From contig JAEEIC010000099.1 of NCBI GenBank assembly GCA_016281165.1, positions 1 to 7,094 on the forward strand: a DNA stretch of 7,094 nt, given 5' to 3'. Shown one piece after another: positions 5,415-7,094 of this stretch. Every line of letters starts with the position of its first letter. The first letter of the stretch is position 1. The translations under genes were made by a program, and so were the position numbers. Origin of the DNA: Bacillota bacterium. GTDB taxonomy: Bacteria > Bacillota > Clostridia > Peptostreptococcales > Anaerovoracaceae. Below the pieces are notes generated by a model, which saw only the letters and a program-made list of their open reading frames with translations, was not told the origin of the DNA and searched no databases.

Positions 5415-6665
5415 TTAGCCCGTGACTATGGGCAGGGTGGAGCCGCCGTAGGGCATGGCGATGACGGTCGCGTCTTCTCCCAGCGTCCTGACAGCTTCGG
5501 CGTATGCCTCGGAAACTGTATGGAAAGGCTTCATGAAGATGCTCCTGACCAACTCGTCGTCCAGCTTTGAGACGAGATAGATGTCGGCTCTTTCGAGGAC
5601 CATGGCGATGGCGGCGGCCTTGTGCCCGCCGAGCTTGAAGTTCTCGCGCACTCTGTCGATGAGGTCGTGAGGCTCCTTCGCCTCGAGCATCCACTGCTCG
5701 AAGGTCTTTTCGCCCAGTCCCTCCTGGCAGGCCCCGACCAGTATCACGACGCCTCCGTCTTTGACGGCGTGCTTGGCGTTGTCAAGAGCCTTCTGGGTCT
5801 GATAGAGGTTGAGATCCTTGGGGGCTCCGCCCTGCGAGACGATGACGATGTCGGCCCGCTCCTTTATGGGCTTGCGGTATATGGTGTCGAGGAAGGCGCA
5901 GGCCTTCCTGTGGGCCGCTGTGACGTCTCCCGCCGCGGCATAGATGATGTTCTTGTGAGCGTCGAGCACCACGTTGAGGATGAAGTCGACGCCCAGCATG
6001 GCGGCGGCTTCTTCGATGTCTTCTCTGATGGGATTGCCCTCGAGCCTTCCGGCGCAGGCTTCATCTCTCACCATCATGCGGTGGTTCATCTGGATGGCCG
6101 AACGGGTGGAGACGCCGGGCATCATGGCCTTGGCGCCGCCGGAATAGCCGGCGAAATAGTGATACTCCACGTTGCCGAGGGCGATCCTGACGTCTGCAGA
6201 GGCGACGGTGCGGTCGAAATCGCAGGGGGTCCCGGCCTTCGTGGTCCCCAGATGGACGACGTCGTCCGGATCGGAATCGATGACCCTGATCTCGGAGAAG
6301 GCCCTGTCTCCGGCCAGATGGCGCCTTTCTTCCCCGGTATGGGGCCTGTGGCTGCCCAGAGCGAGCACGAGGGTGATATCCTCGGGGCTCGCACCGGCGG
6401 CGTACAGCCTGTCGAGAAGGGCGGGCATCACCTTCCAGGTGGGCATGGGACGGGTGATATCGCTGCTGACGATGGCGATCTTTTGGCCGGGCTTTACGAT
6501 CTCCTCCAGTGCGGGGGAGCTTACGGGAGCCGAAAGAGCCTCCTCCACCAGCTGCCGTTCATCCTTGTCGGACACGAATTCCGAGGCCGTGAGCACGTCG
6601 AGCACCAGATCGTCCCTGACCTCGACCTCCTGTATCTCCTTTGCTATGCCGAATGCGAGCTTCAT
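5415..6665 (-). CDS. larA: LarA-family nickel-dependent 2-hydroxyacid (lactate) racemase
   Basis: A 416-residue protein, close to Lactiplantibacillus LarA (about 424). LarA interconverts D- and L-lactate by hydride transfer using the nickel-pincer nucleotide cofactor. Matching elements are: SSDITRP (D69, R72), GSHRPHTGEE (H106), EYHYFAGYSGGAKAMMPG (H169 and K179, the Lys that binds the cofactor covalently in the known enzyme), NPIREDIEEAA (211-221) and GGAPKDLNLYQTQKALDNA (Q289, K292). All key residues I know for the family are present, so activity is likely. LarA homologues act on several 2-hydroxyacids, so lactate is only the default substrate. The cofactor genes larB, larC and larE are not in this window. 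The ATG at 6663-6665 is preceded by AAAGGA (6674-6679, minus strand). A small hairpin, GGGCT/AGCCC (5405-5409, 5417-5421), overlaps the stop codon, before the main terminator. The gene is divergent from the C45-type gene; a shared pathway is possible but not shown. Confidence 0.9.
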   Translation of the reverse strand: MKLAFGIAKEIQEVEVRDDLVLDVLTASEFVSDKDERQLVEEALSAPVSSPALEEIVKPGQKIAIVSSDITRPMPTWKVMPALLDRLYAAGASPEDITLVLALGSHRPHTGEERRHLAGDRAFSEIRVIDSDPDDVVHLGTTKAGTPCDFDRTVASADVRIALGNVEYHYFAGYSGGAKAMMPGVSTRSAIQMNHRMMVRDEACAGRLEGNPIREDIEEAAAMLGVDFILNVVLDAHKNIIYAAAGDVTAAHRKACAFLDTIYRKPIKERADIVIVSQGGAPKDLNLYQTQKALDNAKHAVKDGGVVILVGACQEGLGEKTFEQWMLEAKEPHDLIDRVRENFKLGGHKAAAIAMVLERADIYLVSKLDDELVRSIFMKPFHTVSEAYAEAVRTLGEDATVIAMPYGGSTLPIVTG

Positions 6666-6693
6666 CGCTGTCTTCCTTTCGTTTTTTATTTAT

Positions 6694-6723
6694 TTTATCC
6701 CCGCGAAGGACTGCAGTCTACAA
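6694..6723 (-). promoter_or_regulatory. Possible promoter of larA
   Basis: On the minus strand TTGTAG (6718-6723) and GATAAA (6694-6699) are 18 bases apart, giving a leader of about 20 bases that carries the ribosome binding site. Both boxes are weak matches. A 10-bp palindrome, GACTGCAGTC (6709-6718), lies in the spacer and could be an operator. Confidence 0.3.
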
Positions 6724-6738
6724 TTATCTTCGCCGCGA

Positions 6739-6747
6739 TGGTATAAT
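6739..6747 (+). promoter_or_regulatory. Extended -10 promoter of the C45-type gene
   Basis: TGGTATAAT contains a perfect TATAAT (6742-6747) preceded by TGn (6739-6741). The -35 region (TACAAT, 6719-6724) is poor. The start would be near 6754, leaving a leader of only about 16 bases that begins just before the AAGGAGG site (6756-6762). Confidence 0.6.
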
Positions 6748-6769
6748 CGGACAAAAAGGAGGCGGAGAC

Positions 6770-7094
6770 ATGCAGCACATCCAGTATATAGAGCTCAGCG
6801 CGGAGACACCGCTGGAGACAGGCCGCGAATACGGCAAAGCGGCGAAGGACAAGATACTCGCCGGCATCGAGGATTATAAAAAACTCCTGCCCGGGGCCCA
6901 CGGGAAGACCTGGGAGGAGATAAGGGAGCTGGCCATGAGCTACGTTCCCCTGCTCGAAGAAGAGATGCCCGAGGAGCTCGAAGAGGCGAGGGGCATAGCC
7001 GAGGGCTGCGGTGCGGACTTCGCTGACGTCATGGTCCTCAACACGAGATACGAGCTCACCAAGCTGCCCAAGCCCAGCGAATGCACGACGGCGG
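6770..7094 (+). CDS. C45-family peptidase / acyl-CoA:6-aminopenicillanate acyltransferase-like hydrolase (5' part)
   Basis: An open frame of 108 codons that runs off the window. It starts with MQHIQYIELSAETPLETGREYG, where the P.E.G..YG pattern is typical of this Ntn-hydrolase family. Next comes a helical, Glu-rich stretch (EEEMPEELEEARGIAEGCG, 63-81), then DVMVLNTRYEL (86-96) and finally SECTTA (103-108). In family members the Cys of a (G/E)CT(T/S) motif becomes the N-terminal nucleophile after self-cleavage; here it would be C105, close to Cys103 of Penicillium isopenicillin N acyltransferase. The preceding residue is Glu, not the Gly of the fungal enzyme. Bacterial members are amide hydrolases or acyltransferases of mostly unknown substrate, so a role in penicillin chemistry should not be assumed. 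The ATG is chosen for AAGGAGG (6756-6762) and the extended -10 promoter. The full protein is usually about 330-400 residues, so the larger part is missing. Confidence 0.75.
   Translation, partial: MQHIQYIELSAETPLETGREYGKAAKDKILAGIEDYKKLLPGAHGKTWEEIRELAMSYVPLLEEEMPEELEEARGIAEGCGADFADVMVLNTRYELTKLPKPSECTTA

Noticed and set aside
5622..6746. A 374-codon open frame on the plus strand, antisense to larA
   Set aside because: It is a composition shadow of larA; no domain, no ribosome binding site, and it crosses the divergent promoter region.

Overview
The window looks like chromosomal core sequence from a fairly GC-rich Firmicute, most likely a clostridial-type anaerobe. The evidence is the gene content and order (rpmF, yebC, polA directly followed by coaE), a stand-alone RelQ/YjbM-type alarmone synthetase, strong AGGAGG-type ribosome binding sites, a DNA polymerase I with a decayed proofreading site, and a LarA-family nickel racemase. 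The genus cannot be fixed from the sequence. Coding density is high and no gap exceeds 300 bases. I see no insertion sequence, phage gene, CRISPR array, tRNA or rRNA.

Layout. (1) Positions 2-160 hold the end of rpmF (ribosomal protein L32) with an intrinsic terminator at 201-229. (2) A sigma-A-like promoter (232-260) directly behind that terminator drives yebC (291-1019). (3) The yebC-polA gap is not empty: 1031-1214 folds into a long interrupted rod with conserved-looking blocks that I read as 6S RNA (ssrS). (4) polA (1238-3952) and coaE (3962-4564) form a two-gene operon on the plus strand. It meets a minus-strand small alarmone synthetase gene (4565-5188) with the two stop codons touching. 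A plus-strand terminator hairpin for the operon appears to lie inside the synthetase coding sequence. (5) Positions 5189-5414 hold the synthetase promoter, a pair of related AT-rich palindromic sites, and the terminator of the next gene. (6) larA (5415-6665, minus) is divergent from a C45-type (acyl-CoA:6-APA acyltransferase-like) hydrolase gene that starts at 6770 and runs off the window.

Functionally the left two thirds concern growth: ribosome (L32), translation or regulation (YebC), RNA polymerase control (6S RNA), DNA repair and replication (Pol I), coenzyme A synthesis (CoaE) and stringent-response signalling. Having 6S RNA and a (p)ppGpp synthetase within 4 kb is notable, though nothing in the sequence shows that they are co-regulated. 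The right part is metabolic: hydroxyacid racemisation and an amide or peptide hydrolase/acyltransferase. I did not find a wholly new system. The observations most worth checking are the 6S RNA abutting polA, the embedded terminator at the convergent stop codons, and the duplicated palindrome upstream of the alarmone synthetase.
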